64,000 nucleotides of DNA from contig NZ_FMUJ01000003.1 in the NCBI RefSeq assembly GCF_900100965.1, forward strand, positions 310,001-374,000, given 5' to 3'. Position 1 is the first letter of the stretch; each line of letters starts with the position of its first letter. The notes beneath the pieces were generated by a model, which was given only the letters and a program-made list of their open reading frames with translations, searched no databases and was not told where the DNA came from. Both the position numbers and the translations under genes were made by a program. Source of the DNA: Variovorax sp. EL159. GTDB taxonomy: Bacteria > Pseudomonadota > Gammaproteobacteria > Burkholderiales > Burkholderiaceae_C. Below, piece after piece: positions 41,495 to 50,894 of the stretch.

Positions 41495-41983
41495 TCACCC
41501 CAAAGGACTGACCGACGCCAACGAAGGATCGAAATCGGCCTCGACCCGACCAACGTCCGGAACCCTCGGATACCGCAGCACCCGGTACCCAGCCTCGATC
41601 AGCAACGCATCGCGCTCAGGGTCGCGTTGCGACTTGCCCGTGCGGCTCTTGCTCTTGTCACCAAGCTCGATCACAGCCACGACCTTGAATGCCTGGTCGC
41701 ACACGACGAAGTCAGCGATCTTGCGGCTGAACGTGCTTCGTGCCGCACGCGTGCGCGCCGTGAGCAACGCGCCGAAGCTGACCTGCGGGAGCACCACCAG
41801 ATCAGGCAGGGTCTGCACGAGGCGGTTGTACATCGCCTGTTCGCGTGCTGTGAGTGGTGCTCGCGCCTTGGGCTTGTCGACAAAGCCGCTGCTGCTGTTT
41901 CGAGCCGATCTGTTCCTGGTGATCAGTGCGAACGCAAGCACACCAACGACCAGCAAAAAGACCATGAATAGGAACGTATTCAT
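41495..41983 (-). CDS. Membrane-anchored DUF2726 protein (nuclease-fold-like domain)
   Basis: 162 residues from ATG 41983 after a good AGAAGGAG site. One N-terminal membrane segment (about residues 3-21) is followed by a DUF2726 domain with the pattern KIADFVVCD, VVAVIELGDKS, RDALLIEAGYRVLRY. That pattern resembles the (D/E)xK-like core of restriction-endonuclease-fold domains. The family's role is not established; a nucleic-acid function is inferred from the fold resemblance. It lies downstream of the ankyrin gene on the same strand, 134 bases away. Confidence 0.8.
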   Translation of the reverse strand: MNTFLFMVFLLVVGVLAFALITRNRSARNSSSGFVDKPKARAPLTAREQAMYNRLVQTLPDLVVLPQVSFGALLTARTRAARSTFSRKIADFVVCDQAFKVVAVIELGDKSKSRTGKSQRDPERDALLIEAGYRVLRYPRVPDVGRVEADFDPSLASVSPLG

Positions 41984-42117
41984 CTCTGCTTCTCCTTCTT
42001 TGCAGAGTCTCGCACGAGTGCGAAGACGCCCTTTTTTCGTGTCTCGCCGAACACGTTGAGGCGATGAATTCAACGCTCAATGCGCTGGCAAATCTCCAGT
42101 GATCGAGTCCGCGCGAC

Positions 42118-42798
42118 TCACCACTTTCCGTCTTTGGGCACGGCCTTCGGCGCGTTGGCTCTTGCCGTCGCCGCGGCCGTGATCATCGCGGCTGCATCCG
42201 AGCGATTCGCCTTGTTCGCGAAATCGACGGCAGTCATGCCGAGCTGGTTCTTCATCGTCGTATCTGCACCTTCGTCGAGCAGCAGCTTCACGGCATCGCT
42301 CGATCCGTACATCGCGGCCATCATCAGCGGCGTGGTGCCGTTGGGCGATTGCGCATCGATGAAGGCGTAGTTCTCGAGCAGCACCTTCATGATCGCCAGC
42401 TGGCCGCTGGTAGCGGCGTAATGCAGCGGGGTCCATCCGGTCTTGTTGACGGCGGCATCGCGCTTCAGCAGTTGGGCGACCAGGTCTTGCTGGCCCTTGA
42501 TGGCGGCCAGCATCAGCGGGGTTTCGTCCTTGGGGCTGGCCAGGTCGACATCGGTCTGCGGAGATTCGAGCAGCGCCTGGATGACCTTGGGCGACGGCTC
42601 GCGCATGGCAATCAGCAAGCCGGTCTGGCCATGTTCGTCACGCGTATTCGGATCGAACCCGCGCTTCAGCAGGCTGCGGACACCACTGCCGTTGTCGCCA
42701 CGCACGGCCCGGAAGAAGTCTTCGAACGAACCCGCATGTGCTGCAAAAGATGCAGCAATGACAACAAGATAAATTGATTTTTTAAAGTAGTTCTTCAT
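42118..42798 (-). CDS. Secreted ankyrin-repeat protein
   Basis: 226 residues from ATG 42798. A signal peptide (about 1-22, ending AAHA) is followed by about five ankyrin repeats, with clear TPLMLAAIKGQQDLV, TPLHYAATSGQLAIM and TPLMMAAMYGSSDAV helices. The protein is probably periplasmic and works in protein-protein binding. Its ATG overlaps the tatD stop as ATGA, so it is translated with tatD, although the family has no known link to TatD. Confidence 0.88.
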   Translation of the reverse strand: MKNYFKKSIYLVVIAASFAAHAGSFEDFFRAVRGDNGSGVRSLLKRGFDPNTRDEHGQTGLLIAMREPSPKVIQALLESPQTDVDLASPKDETPLMLAAIKGQQDLVAQLLKRDAAVNKTGWTPLHYAATSGQLAIMKVLLENYAFIDAQSPNGTTPLMMAAMYGSSDAVKLLLDEGADTTMKNQLGMTAVDFANKANRSDAAAMITAAATARANAPKAVPKDGKW

Positions 42799-43601
42799 GA
42801 TTTGACGTCCCTGAACAAAGTTTCGAAGTTGTCGCTTGTCGCTTTGGCGATGTCCTCTACGGGCACTTTTCGCAGCTCTGCGATCTGTCGCGCCACGAAG
42901 GGCACGTACGACGGGTTGTTGGTCTTGCCACGGTACGGCACAGGCGCCAGGTAGGGGCTGTCCGTCTCGATCAGCATGCGGTCGAGCGGCACGAAGGCCG
43001 CCACGTCGCGCAGGTCCTGGGCCTTCTTGAAAGTCAGGATGCCCGAGAACGAGATGTAGAAACCCAGGTCGAGCGCCGCGCGCGCGACCTCGGCGGTTTC
43101 GGTGAAGCAATGGAACACGCCGCCCGCCGCGTTGCCGGCGCCGTCTTCGCCCTCCTCCTTGAGGATCGCCAACGTGTCGGCCGATGCCTCGCGGGTGTGA
43201 ATGACAAGCGGCTTGCGCGTCTGCTGCGCGGCGCGGATGTGGACGCGGAAGCGGTCGCGCTGCCACTCCATGTCGGCGATGCTGCGGCCGCCCTTGCGCT
43301 CTTCCATCTGGTAGTAGTCGAGGCCGGTTTCGCCGATGGCGACCACGCGGGGCCGGGCCGACAGCCGCACCAGGTCTTCGACGCTGGGTTCGGCGATGTC
43401 TTCGTTGTCGGGGTGCACGCCCACGCTGGCCCAGAAGTTGTCGTAGCTGGCGGCCAGGGCCTGCACGTCATCGAATTCTTCGAGCTTGGTGCATATGCAA
43501 AGGGCCCGATCGACCTGCGCGGCAGCCATGGCGGCGCGGATCTGCGGCATCTGGTCCGCGAACTCGGGAAAGGTCAGGTGGCAGTGGGAGTCGGTGAACA
43601 T
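42795..43601 (-). CDS. tatD: TatD-family metal-dependent DNase
   Basis: 268 residues. The metal-binding opening MFTDSHCHLTF gives His6 and His8. Further family blocks are IGETGLDYY, PLVIHTREA and LIETDSPYLAP. TatD proteins are Mg-dependent 3'-5' DNases of the amidohydrolase fold. Gene order tatD-pilZ-holB-tmk-mltG on one strand matches the arrangement known in Pseudomonas. It lies 84 bases downstream of pilZ. Paralogues YcfH and YjjV share these motifs, so the symbol is by context. Confidence 0.9.
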   Translation of the reverse strand: MFTDSHCHLTFPEFADQMPQIRAAMAAAQVDRALCICTKLEEFDDVQALAASYDNFWASVGVHPDNEDIAEPSVEDLVRLSARPRVVAIGETGLDYYQMEERKGGRSIADMEWQRDRFRVHIRAAQQTRKPLVIHTREASADTLAILKEEGEDGAGNAAGGVFHCFTETAEVARAALDLGFYISFSGILTFKKAQDLRDVAAFVPLDRMLIETDSPYLAPVPYRGKTNNPSYVPFVARQIAELRKVPVEDIAKATSDNFETLFRDVKS

Positions 43602-43685
43602 CGGAAATGGTGTGGTGCGCGGCGCGCACGCCTATGGGAGGCCGCGCCGTGTACGGAGTTCCGCGTCACGAAGACGGCAGAGAAC

Positions 43686-44066
43686 TCAAATGGTCTGGGT
43701 CGGACGATCGGAGGCCATCGAGCCGCCGAGCGCAGTCTCGATGCGCGCCTTGAGCTGGCGCGATTTCTCGTCGGACGGAAAACGGATGCCCACGCCGGGT
43801 GCCCGGTTGCCTGCGGCGCGTGCCGGCGTGATCCAGGCGACCTTGCCGGCGACCGGATAGCGCTGCGGGTCTTCCGGCAGCGTCAGCAGCACATAGACGT
43901 CGTCGCCCAGGCGGTATTCGCGCGAGGTCGGAATGAAGATGCCGCCCTCGGCAAACAACGGGATGTAAGCCGCGTACAGCGCGCCCTTCTCCTTGATGGC
44001 GAGCTGGATGACGCTCGGCCGGGCGGGCGTGGGGGCGGATGCAGCGGGGGCGACAGGTTGGTTCAT
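43686..44066 (-). CDS. pilZ: PilZ-domain protein of the type IV pilus subtype
   Basis: 126 residues from ATG 44066, which overlaps the holB stop by four bases. Segments LFAEGGIFIPT, YRLGDDVYVLLTLP and GKVAWITP are typical of the PilZ protein that acts in type IV pilus assembly. The RxxxR c-di-GMP-binding motif of other PilZ domains is absent, as in that subtype. Position next to holB and tmk is the same as for pilZ of Pseudomonas aeruginosa. Confidence 0.88.
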   Translation of the reverse strand: MNQPVAPAASAPTPARPSVIQLAIKEKGALYAAYIPLFAEGGIFIPTSREYRLGDDVYVLLTLPEDPQRYPVAGKVAWITPARAAGNRAPGVGIRFPSDEKSRQLKARIETALGGSMASDRPTQTI

Positions 44067-45079
44067 GTGCGACGAGCAGCTGAGTTTAGGGTGCTTCGCG
44101 CCTCGCTCACAAGCGCTTCGAGCATGAGGCCCGCATTGAACGGGTGTTCTGCGGTTCTGGCGGCGTTTGCCAGCGACTTGGACCACCGCGCCAGCGCCAG
44201 GCGCGGCGGAGCGGCTGGCAGGTCGGCGGCATCGAAGAACCGGGGTTCGGCGCCATTGCCGACAGCCATCAGGTCATGGCAGAGCTTTTGCAGCGCGCCG
44301 ACGGCCTGGGCCGGCGCGTGATCGGCCAGCGCACCGACGTCGCCACGAGTCATGGCTTTGGGCAGCAAGGACCAGGCCTTGGGCGATTGGCCCGAGCGGG
44401 CCAGCCGCAAGGCATCGCTGGGGCGGCCACCGGCGGCGCGCAGCAGCGCGGTCGCATCGGCAGCGGGCACGTCTTGCGCCACCAGCCAGGCCTCGGCTTC
44501 GGCGGTCTCGGGCCAGGGCAGCGTAAAGCCCAGGCAGCGGCTACGAATGGTGGGCAGCAATTGCCATGCGGCTTCGCTGGCGAGCACGAAGCGAACGTCG
44601 CCGACCGGCTCCTCCAGCGTCTTGAGCAGCGCATTGGCGGTGATGGTGTTCATGCGCTCGGCCGGATACACCAGCACCACCTTGCCGCGGCCGCGCGCGC
44701 TGGTGCGCTGGGCAAAGCCGACGGCATCGCGCATTGCCTCGACGCGGATCTCGCGGCTGGGCTTGCGCTTCTTGTCGTCGATGTCGGCTTGCGCCTTTTC
44801 ATCGAGCGGCCAGCCCAGCTCGCCCATCGCGACCTCGGGCATCAGCACGCACAGGTCGGCATGGGTGCGAACCTCGATGGCGTGGCAACTCGGGCAGTGG
44901 CCGCAGGCGGTACCGCCCTCCTCCGCCGGTTGCTCGCACAGCCAGGCGGCGGCCAGCGCCAACGCAAGTTCGTATTGGCCAATGCCCGACGGCCCCTGCA
45001 GCAGCCAGGCATGGCCGCGCTGGCGCAGAAGCTCCGCGAGCGGCTGGTGGAGCCAAGGCGAAAGTGCCTGAATGCTCAT
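44063..45079 (-). CDS. holB: DNA polymerase III delta' subunit
   Basis: 338 residues from ATG 45079, overlapping the tmk stop as ATGA. The P-loop region reads [11 protein letters not shown], with the Lys-Thr of an active Walker A lost, as expected for delta'. The zinc module [10 protein letters not shown] is intact. The ALLKTLEEP block is the clamp-loader signature. It is part of the clamp loader that places the sliding clamp on DNA. Confidence 0.92.
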   Translation of the reverse strand: MSIQALSPWLHQPLAELLRQRGHAWLLQGPSGIGQYELALALAAAWLCEQPAEEGGTACGHCPSCHAIEVRTHADLCVLMPEVAMGELGWPLDEKAQADIDDKKRKPSREIRVEAMRDAVGFAQRTSARGRGKVVLVYPAERMNTITANALLKTLEEPVGDVRFVLASEAAWQLLPTIRSRCLGFTLPWPETAEAEAWLVAQDVPAADATALLRAAGGRPSDALRLARSGQSPKAWSLLPKAMTRGDVGALADHAPAQAVGALQKLCHDLMAVGNGAEPRFFDAADLPAAPPRLALARWSKSLANAARTAEHPFNAGLMLEALVSEARSTLNSAARRT

Positions 45080-45747
45080 CGGGCGACTCCACCCGCCGGC
45101 GACAGCACGCCGCGCGCCACCAGTGCGGTTTCGACCTGCTGCCAGACCTGGTCGCGCGACTGGCTGGCGTCGATGCGCACGAAGCGCTTTGCGTCGGCGG
45201 CCGCGCGGGCCGCATAGCCCTGGGCCACGCGGCGGAAAAACTCGACCGGCTGCGCCTCGAACTTGTCCGGCACGCGCGCACCGGCCAGCCGTTGCGCCGC
45301 GATCTCGGGAGCGAGGTCGAACCACAGCGTGACTTGCGGCTGCAGCAGCTGCGATGCGGGCAGCGACGCCCTGCCCGCCTGCGCCCATTGCTCCAGCGTC
45401 GCCAGCACGGCCTCGTCGAAGCCGCGCCCCGCGCCCTGGTAGGCAAAGGTGGCGTCGGTGAAGCGATCGCACAACACCACGTCGCCACGCGCAAGCGCCG
45501 GCTCGATGACCTGCGCGATGTGGTCGCGCCGCGCCGCGAACACCAGCAGCGATTCGGTGAGCGGGTCCATCGGCTGTTCGAGGATCAGCCGGCGTAGCGT
45601 TTCGGCCAGCGGCGTGCCGCCCGGCTCGCGCGTGCGCACGACATTGCGGCCCTGCGCCCTGAACAGGGCTTCGAGCGCGTCGAGGTGGCTCGACTTGCCC
45701 GCGCCGTCGATGCCTTCCAGCGTCAGAAACAGGCCGTTGTCACTCAT
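45076..45747 (-). CDS. tmk: Thymidylate kinase
   Basis: 223 residues. P-loop [11 protein letters not shown] at the N-terminus, the [16 protein letters not shown] block with the catalytic DR(F/Y) motif, and the LID region near RVPDKFE. It phosphorylates dTMP to dTDP. Its ATG overlaps the mltG stop by ATGA and its stop overlaps the holB start, so mltG-tmk-holB-pilZ are translationally chained. Confidence 0.95.
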   Translation of the reverse strand: MSDNGLFLTLEGIDGAGKSSHLDALEALFRAQGRNVVRTREPGGTPLAETLRRLILEQPMDPLTESLLVFAARRDHIAQVIEPALARGDVVLCDRFTDATFAYQGAGRGFDEAVLATLEQWAQAGRASLPASQLLQPQVTLWFDLAPEIAAQRLAGARVPDKFEAQPVEFFRRVAQGYAARAAADAKRFVRIDASQSRDQVWQQVETALVARGVLSPAGGVAR

Positions 45748-46766
45748 GGGTTTGCCTTGGGTTTGGAGTCGCCGCCACCGCGCTGGTAGCGATTGACCGC
45801 GCGATTGTGGTCGTCGAGCGAGCTGCTGAACTGACTGGTGCCGTCGCCGCGCGACACGAAGTACAGCGACTTGCTCTGCGCCGGCTGCACCGCCGCCAGC
45901 AGCGCGGCCTTGCCGGGCATGGAGATCGGCGTGGGCGGCAGCCCACCGCGCGTGTAGGTGTTCCAGGGGGTATCGGTCTGCAGGTCTTTCTTGCGCAGGT
46001 TGCCGTCGAAGGCCGTGCCCATGCCGTAGATGACGGTCGGGTCGGTCTGCAGCGGCATGCCGATGCGCAGGCGGTTGGCGAACACGGCAGCGATTTCCGC
46101 GCGGTCGTTGGCCTTGCCTGTCTCCTTTTCGACAATGCTGGCCAAAATCAGCGCCTCATCGGCCGATTTGAGCGGCAAGTCGGCCGCCCGTGCGGCCCAG
46201 GCGGCTTCGAGCTTCTTGTCCATGGCCCGCATCGCGCGTTGCAGCAAGGCGATGTCGGTCGAGCCCTTCGAGTAGGTGTAGGTGTCCGGGAAGAAGCGGC
46301 CCTCGGGGTGCAGGCCCGGCTTGCCGAGCTTGGCCATCAGGGCTTCGTCGGTCATGCCCACGCTCTCGGGCTTGAGTTGGTCGGCCTTGGCCAGCGCGGC
46401 GCGCACCTGGCGGATGTTCCAGCCTTCCACCAGCACCACGCTGCGCGTGGCTTCTTCACCGCGCACCAGGATGTTGAGCAGCAGCTTGGGTGTGACGCCG
46501 CGCTCCAGCTCGTAGCTGCCCGCGCGCATCTGGCGGTCTTGCCCCGACACGCGGAACCACAGGTAGAGCAGTTGGGGCTGCACGTCGACGCCGGCATCCG
46601 CCACGGCCTGCGCGATGCCGCGCGGCGTGGTGCCGGGTTCGACCGACAGATCGACGCTGGGCGCCGACAGCTTGAGAGGCTGGTGCACCCACCAGAGGCC
46701 ACCACCGCCAAGCGCGAGCGCGACAAGGGCGGCGAGCAGGAAAAGCGTGAGGAAAAAGCTGCGCAC
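45744..46766 (-). CDS. mltG: Endolytic peptidoglycan transglycosylase MltG (YceG family)
   Basis: 340 residues from GTG 46766, chosen because the membrane anchor begins here ([20 protein letters not shown]); the frame is open up to an ATG at 46847. The YceG catalytic segment [15 protein letters not shown] with its Glu is present, followed by [10 protein letters not shown] and [13 protein letters not shown]. MltG cuts nascent glycan strands at the inner membrane. It is divergent from ygfZ, 134 bases apart. Confidence 0.92.
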   Translation of the reverse strand: MRSFFLTLFLLAALVALALGGGGLWWVHQPLKLSAPSVDLSVEPGTTPRGIAQAVADAGVDVQPQLLYLWFRVSGQDRQMRAGSYELERGVTPKLLLNILVRGEEATRSVVLVEGWNIRQVRAALAKADQLKPESVGMTDEALMAKLGKPGLHPEGRFFPDTYTYSKGSTDIALLQRAMRAMDKKLEAAWAARAADLPLKSADEALILASIVEKETGKANDRAEIAAVFANRLRIGMPLQTDPTVIYGMGTAFDGNLRKKDLQTDTPWNTYTRGGLPPTPISMPGKAALLAAVQPAQSKSLYFVSRGDGTSQFSSSLDDHNRAVNRYQRGGGDSKPKANP

Positions 46767-46900
46767 GGATCCGATGGGAAGGTGGGAAAACGGGAGAAAA
46801 GAAAGAGCGCCCGGGAACTGAAAAAACGGTGGCCCTGCGTGCAGCAAGGCGGGAGCCCCTGCCGCCCCGAAGGAACAGGCCCGGCCATGATAATTCAGCG

Positions 46901-47830
46901 ATGACCACAGTCGTTCTCAATGGGGTGACCACCCTCTCCCACCTCGGCGTGATCCGCGCCGAAGGCCCCGATGCCGCCAGCTTCCTGCACGGCCAGCTCA
47001 CACAGGACTTCTCCCTGCTCGGCGCCACCGAGGCGCGCCTGGCCGCGCTGTGCACCGCCAAGGGCCGCGTCATCGCGAGCTTCATCGGCATCCGGCCGCA
47101 GCCCGAACTGATCCTGCTGGTGTGCAGCCGCGACATCCTGGCCGCCACGCTCAAGCGCCTATCGATGTATGTGCTGCGGGCCAAGGTCAAGCTCACCGAC
47201 GCCACCGAGCAGTTCGCGCTGCATGGCCTGGCAGGCACCGCATTGACCGCCAACGGCCTCGATGCCGAGACGCCGCCCGGCAAGCGCACGGCCATCGGCG
47301 ACGACATCAGCGCGGTGTCGCTGTACCCGGCCGATGGCGTGCCGCGCGCGCTCTGGATCGCGCCCGCCGGCCATGCCGCGCCGGTCGGCCCGGCCATCGA
47401 CCTGGCCCTGTGGCAATGGAGCGAGGTGCGCAGCGGCATCGTCACGCTGACCACCCCGGTCATCGAGGCTTTCGTGCCGCAGATGATCAACTACGAGTCG
47501 GTGGGCGGCGTCAACTTCAAGAAGGGCTGCTACCCCGGCCAGGAGATCGTGGCGCGCAGCCAGTTCCGTGGCACGCTGAAGCGCCGGACCTATCTCGTGC
47601 AGGCCGATGCGCCCCTTTCGGCCGGCCAGGAAGTCTTTGCCGGCAACGACGCCGAGCAACCCGTGGGCACCGTGGCACAGGCCGCACTGGCGCCCGATGG
47701 TGGCTGGGCCGCGCTGGTCTCGATCCAGATCGCGGCACTCGAAGCCGGCCCCCTGCGCGCCGGGGCGCCGGCCGATGGCGCATCGCTCACGGTCGAGCCG
47801 CTGCCCTACGCATTGCTCGAAGACATCTGA
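46901..47830 (+). CDS. ygfZ: Folate-binding Fe-S cluster repair protein YgfZ
   Basis: 309 residues from ATG 46901. The signature KGCYPGQEIVAR is intact, including the conserved Cys. The N-terminal half has the GcvT-like fold pattern (LHGQLTQDF, CTAKGRVIASF). YgfZ uses tetrahydrofolate to support certain Fe-S enzymes such as MiaB. A clear rho-independent terminator follows 38 bases after the stop. Confidence 0.93.
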   Translation: MTTVVLNGVTTLSHLGVIRAEGPDAASFLHGQLTQDFSLLGATEARLAALCTAKGRVIASFIGIRPQPELILLVCSRDILAATLKRLSMYVLRAKVKLTDATEQFALHGLAGTALTANGLDAETPPGKRTAIGDDISAVSLYPADGVPRALWIAPAGHAAPVGPAIDLALWQWSEVRSGIVTLTTPVIEAFVPQMINYESVGGVNFKKGCYPGQEIVARSQFRGTLKRRTYLVQADAPLSAGQEVFAGNDAEQPVGTVAQAALAPDGGWAALVSIQIAALEAGPLRAGAPADGASLTVEPLPYALLEDI

Positions 47831-47867
47831 AGCAGTAATTCCCCCAACGTCCCTGCAAATGGGCGTT

Positions 47868-47899
47868 TGGCGCTATCGAACAGATAGCGCCATTTTTTT
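47868..47899 (+). terminator. Rho-independent terminator after ygfZ
   Basis: A perfect 10-bp stem (TGGCGCTATC against GATAGCGCCA) with loop GAACA, followed by seven T residues. It lies 38 bases after the ygfZ stop. This is the best intrinsic terminator in the window. Confidence 0.92.
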
Positions 47900-47975
47900 G
47901 CGCCTCGTTTAACCCCGCCTGCGTTGCTGCGCCGTAGAAGCCTGCATCGATCCACTCCTGGCAAGGAAGAACACC

Positions 47976-48878
47976 ATGAAGCGCAGACTCTTCTCGACCG
48001 TCCTGGCACTCACCGCACTGGCGGCCTGCGCGGACAGCCCGGCCCGGCCCTACATTCCGCCGACGCCCACCAACGCCATCGGCACGCTGATGCAGATCAG
48101 CGTGGTCGACCGCAACAACGGCATCGAACTGCCGATCTACTTCTATCGCGGCGAATACTGGGTGGCCGGCCGCCCCGGCGCGCGCTATGCGATCCGGGCG
48201 CGCAATGTGATGAACGAACGCATCATGGCCGTGATGTCGGTGGACGGCGTGAACGTCGTCACCGGCGAGACCGCGAGCACCGGGCAGAACGGCTATGTCT
48301 TCAGCAGCCGCGAGCGCGGCGACATCACGGGCTGGCGCAAGAGCGACTCGCAGGTCGCAGCCTTCCAGTTCGCATCGGCCGGCAACTCCTACGCGAGCCG
48401 CACGGGCCGCCCGGACGACGTGGGCGTGATCGGTGTCGCGATGTTCCGCGAGCGCATGCCCGAGCCGCCACCGCCGCCGGTCGTGCCCTACTCGCGCCGC
48501 GGCGAATATGGCGCGGACCGGGAGCAGCGCGAGCCGTCGTCGTCGATGGGCGATGCACGCGCCAAGTCCAGCGCCGACAGCGCGGTCGCCGCCGAAGCGC
48601 CCGCTGGCAACCTCGCGCGCCCGCAGGCTGCGCCGAGCCCAAGCCTCGGTACCGCCCATGGCCGCCGAGAAAACTCGTACGTCGGCAAGACCACCTTCGA
48701 GCGCGCCCGGTCGTCACCCGACGACGTGGTCCGCATCCGGTACGACAGCCGCGAGAACCTCATCGCCGCCGGCGTGATTCCGCCCGAGCCTCCGCCGCGC
48801 TGGACGCGTCCGAGTGGCCCGTCGCCCTTCCCCGGCTCGGACTCCGGCTACGTGCCGGACCCGCCGCGCCGCTACTGA
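47976..48878 (+). CDS. Lipoprotein of unknown function
   Basis: 300 residues with a type II signal peptide (MKRRLFSTVLALTALAAC, lipobox Cys18). The N-terminal third after the Cys (30-160) is a compact domain rich in beta strands (NGIELPIYFYRGEYWVAGRPG). The C-terminal part is Pro- and Arg-rich and of low complexity, with RPSGPSPFPG near the end. I do not recognise the family. It has its own AAGGAAG site and follows the ygfZ terminator, so it is probably an independent unit. Confidence 0.8.
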   Translation: MKRRLFSTVLALTALAACADSPARPYIPPTPTNAIGTLMQISVVDRNNGIELPIYFYRGEYWVAGRPGARYAIRARNVMNERIMAVMSVDGVNVVTGETASTGQNGYVFSSRERGDITGWRKSDSQVAAFQFASAGNSYASRTGRPDDVGVIGVAMFRERMPEPPPPPVVPYSRRGEYGADREQREPSSSMGDARAKSSADSAVAAEAPAGNLARPQAAPSPSLGTAHGRRENSYVGKTTFERARSSPDDVVRIRYDSRENLIAAGVIPPEPPPRWTRPSGPSPFPGSDSGYVPDPPRRY

Positions 48879-48910
48879 ACGAAGAAAGAAGAAAGAAACA
48901 AGCCGCCGCT

Positions 48911-49786
48911 TCAGCGCAGCGTGCGGCGCATCTCGATGTGCGGAATGCCGGCTTCGTCGAAGCCGTCGCCGTGCGGCAGATAGCCCAGCCGAGCGTAGAA
49001 GCGCTCGGCGCTGCGCTGTGCATTCAGCGCCACTTCGCGGTCGCCGCGGGCCCGGGCCGCGTCTTCGAGCACCTTCATCACGGCCGCGCCGTGCCCGCCA
49101 CTGCGCAGGTTGCGGTGCACCGCCATGCGGCCGATGTGCGAGACACCGTCTTCGGCGGGCAGCAGGCGGCCGGTGGCAATGACCTGCCCGAGCCGGTTGC
49201 GCGCCACCGCATGCAGCACGACCGCATCGTGTTCGTCCCACTCCAGTTCCTTGGGAATGTTCTGCTCTTCGATGAACACCGCGCGACGCAGGGCGCTCGC
49301 GCCTTCGCCCAGCGCGTCCCAGCCGCCCGTCTCGACGGTGCGCATCGGCTCGCCGGCCTCGAAGCCCGTGAGCGCATCGCGCAAGGCGGCCGGCACCGGC
49401 TTGGAGGTCTGGGTGGCCGGATCGGCGAACACATAGACCAGCTCGCAACCGACCAGGAACTGGTCTTGCCGGAACAGCCCGCCCTCGAAGGTCATCGACG
49501 AATTGCCGATGCGCGCACAGCGCATGCCCACGTCGATCACGTCGTCCATGCGCGCCGACCCACGGAAATCGATGGTCGCCTTGCGCACGTACAGGTCGCC
49601 GTCCAGCGACTGCATTGCCTCTTCGTAGGGCAGCGCCATCGCACGCCAGTAGTCCGAGATGGCCGTGTCGAAGTACATCAGGTAGTGGGCGTTGAAGACG
49701 ATCTTCTGCATGTCGACTTCGGCCCAGCGCACGCGCAGGCGATGAAAGAAACGGAAATCCTTGCGTTGAGGTGTGGTGTCGGTCAT
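48911..49786 (-). CDS. Fusion of YbgC-like acyl-CoA thioesterase and ElaA-type GNAT acetyltransferase
   Basis: 291 residues from ATG 49786. The first ~140 residues are a hot-dog thioesterase (RLRVRWAEVDMQKIVFNAHYLMYFD, with the family Asp). The rest is a GNAT domain starting near GWDALGEG, with the ElaA-like RRAVFIEEQ and the acetyl-CoA loop RSGGHGAAV, ending ERFYARLGYLPHGDGF. Both parts handle acyl-CoA. Its ATG overlaps the stop of the esterase gene upstream by four bases. No frame break or linker stop is visible, so this is a true fusion in this sequence. Confidence 0.88.
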   Translation of the reverse strand: MTDTTPQRKDFRFFHRLRVRWAEVDMQKIVFNAHYLMYFDTAISDYWRAMALPYEEAMQSLDGDLYVRKATIDFRGSARMDDVIDVGMRCARIGNSSMTFEGGLFRQDQFLVGCELVYVFADPATQTSKPVPAALRDALTGFEAGEPMRTVETGGWDALGEGASALRRAVFIEEQNIPKELEWDEHDAVVLHAVARNRLGQVIATGRLLPAEDGVSHIGRMAVHRNLRSGGHGAAVMKVLEDAARARGDREVALNAQRSAERFYARLGYLPHGDGFDEAGIPHIEMRRTLR

Positions 49787-50748
49787 GGGTTCAGTGCTTC
49801 CTTGAGTGCCTGGGCCGCGTCGTTCTGCGCCTGCAGCGCTTCGGGGATCGCGCGGCCCATCTTGATGAATTCGTGGATCACGCCGCGGTAGATTTCGAGG
49901 TCGACCTGTACGCCCGCGGCGCGCAGCTTGTCGGCGTAGGCGATGCCTTCGTCCACCACCGGATCGCATTCGGCCAGGCCGATCCAGGCCGGTGCCACGC
50001 CGTCGACGTCATCGGCCTGCAGTGGCGCGAAGCGCCAGTCGTCGCGGTCGGCCGACGTGCGCACGTACTGGGCGAAGAAGAAATCGATCATCGCCTTCGT
50101 CAGCAGCGGACCATTGGCGTGACGCAGGTGCGAGGCAGTGTCCTGGTGCGCGGCGGTGCCGGGGTAGATCAGCATCTGCAGCGCCAGCGGCAGGCCGGCG
50201 TCGCGCGCAAGGATCGCGCATACGGCCGCCAGGGTGCCGCCGGCGCTGTCGCCGCCCACCGCCAGCCGGCGCGGATCGAGCCCAAGGCTTGCGCCTTCCT
50301 TCGCGATGAACTGGAAGGCGTCCCACGCATCGTTCGATGCGGTCGGAAACTTGAACGCGGGTGCGAGCCGGTAGTCGACCGACACCACCGCACAGCCGCT
50401 CTTCTGGCTCAGCACGCGGCACAGCGTGTCGTGCGTGCGGATGTTGCCAACCGTGAAGCCGCCGCCATGAAAGTAGATCAGCACCGGCAGCACCGCCGAC
50501 GACGGCGCATAGAGCCGTGCAGGCATCGCGAAGCCGTCGCGCGCGGCGATGCTGAAGTCTTCGACGCGCGCCAGCTCGGGCTTGGGCACTTCGAGCACGC
50601 CCGCGCCCTTTTCATAAGAGGCCTTGGCCTCGTCGGGCGTGAGCTGCTCGAGCGTGGGATGGCCGGCGCGCGCCATGCGCTCGACCACGCTCGCCATCTT
50701 CGCGGTGAGCGGTGGTTGCGCCGGTGTCGTAGGAGGGTTCATCGTCAT
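49783..50748 (-). CDS. HSL-family alpha/beta hydrolase (esterase/lipase)
   Basis: 321 residues from ATG 50748; ATG 50742 is an alternative. HSL motifs are clear: oxyanion HGGGF, nucleophile elbow GDSAGG, Asp in AECDPVVDEG and His in VIHEFI. It should hydrolyse short acyl esters in the cytoplasm, as no signal peptide is seen. It is coupled to the thioesterase-GNAT gene downstream and divergent from the iron alcohol dehydrogenase gene. Confidence 0.9.
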   Translation of the reverse strand: MTMNPPTTPAQPPLTAKMASVVERMARAGHPTLEQLTPDEAKASYEKGAGVLEVPKPELARVEDFSIAARDGFAMPARLYAPSSAVLPVLIYFHGGGFTVGNIRTHDTLCRVLSQKSGCAVVSVDYRLAPAFKFPTASNDAWDAFQFIAKEGASLGLDPRRLAVGGDSAGGTLAAVCAILARDAGLPLALQMLIYPGTAAHQDTASHLRHANGPLLTKAMIDFFFAQYVRTSADRDDWRFAPLQADDVDGVAPAWIGLAECDPVVDEGIAYADKLRAAGVQVDLEIYRGVIHEFIKMGRAIPEALQAQNDAAQALKEALNP

Positions 50749-50894
50749 GGAAACTGAAAAGGCATCCGCACCGCCGCAGCGGCCCGCCGTGTGCCGGGCG
50801 CGACAGCGGCAAGGGTTTTGTTCATGTGCAGGACGGCCCCTGCTTGTTAGATTTGGGTGGTCGGCAATCGTACTGCCCCACACACTCCACCCTC

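Noticed and set aside
42001-42050. Hairpin with a nearby TTTTTT between the DUF2726 and ankyrin genes
   Set aside because: The T-run is on the strand without an upstream gene and lies about 8 bases from a very short stem.
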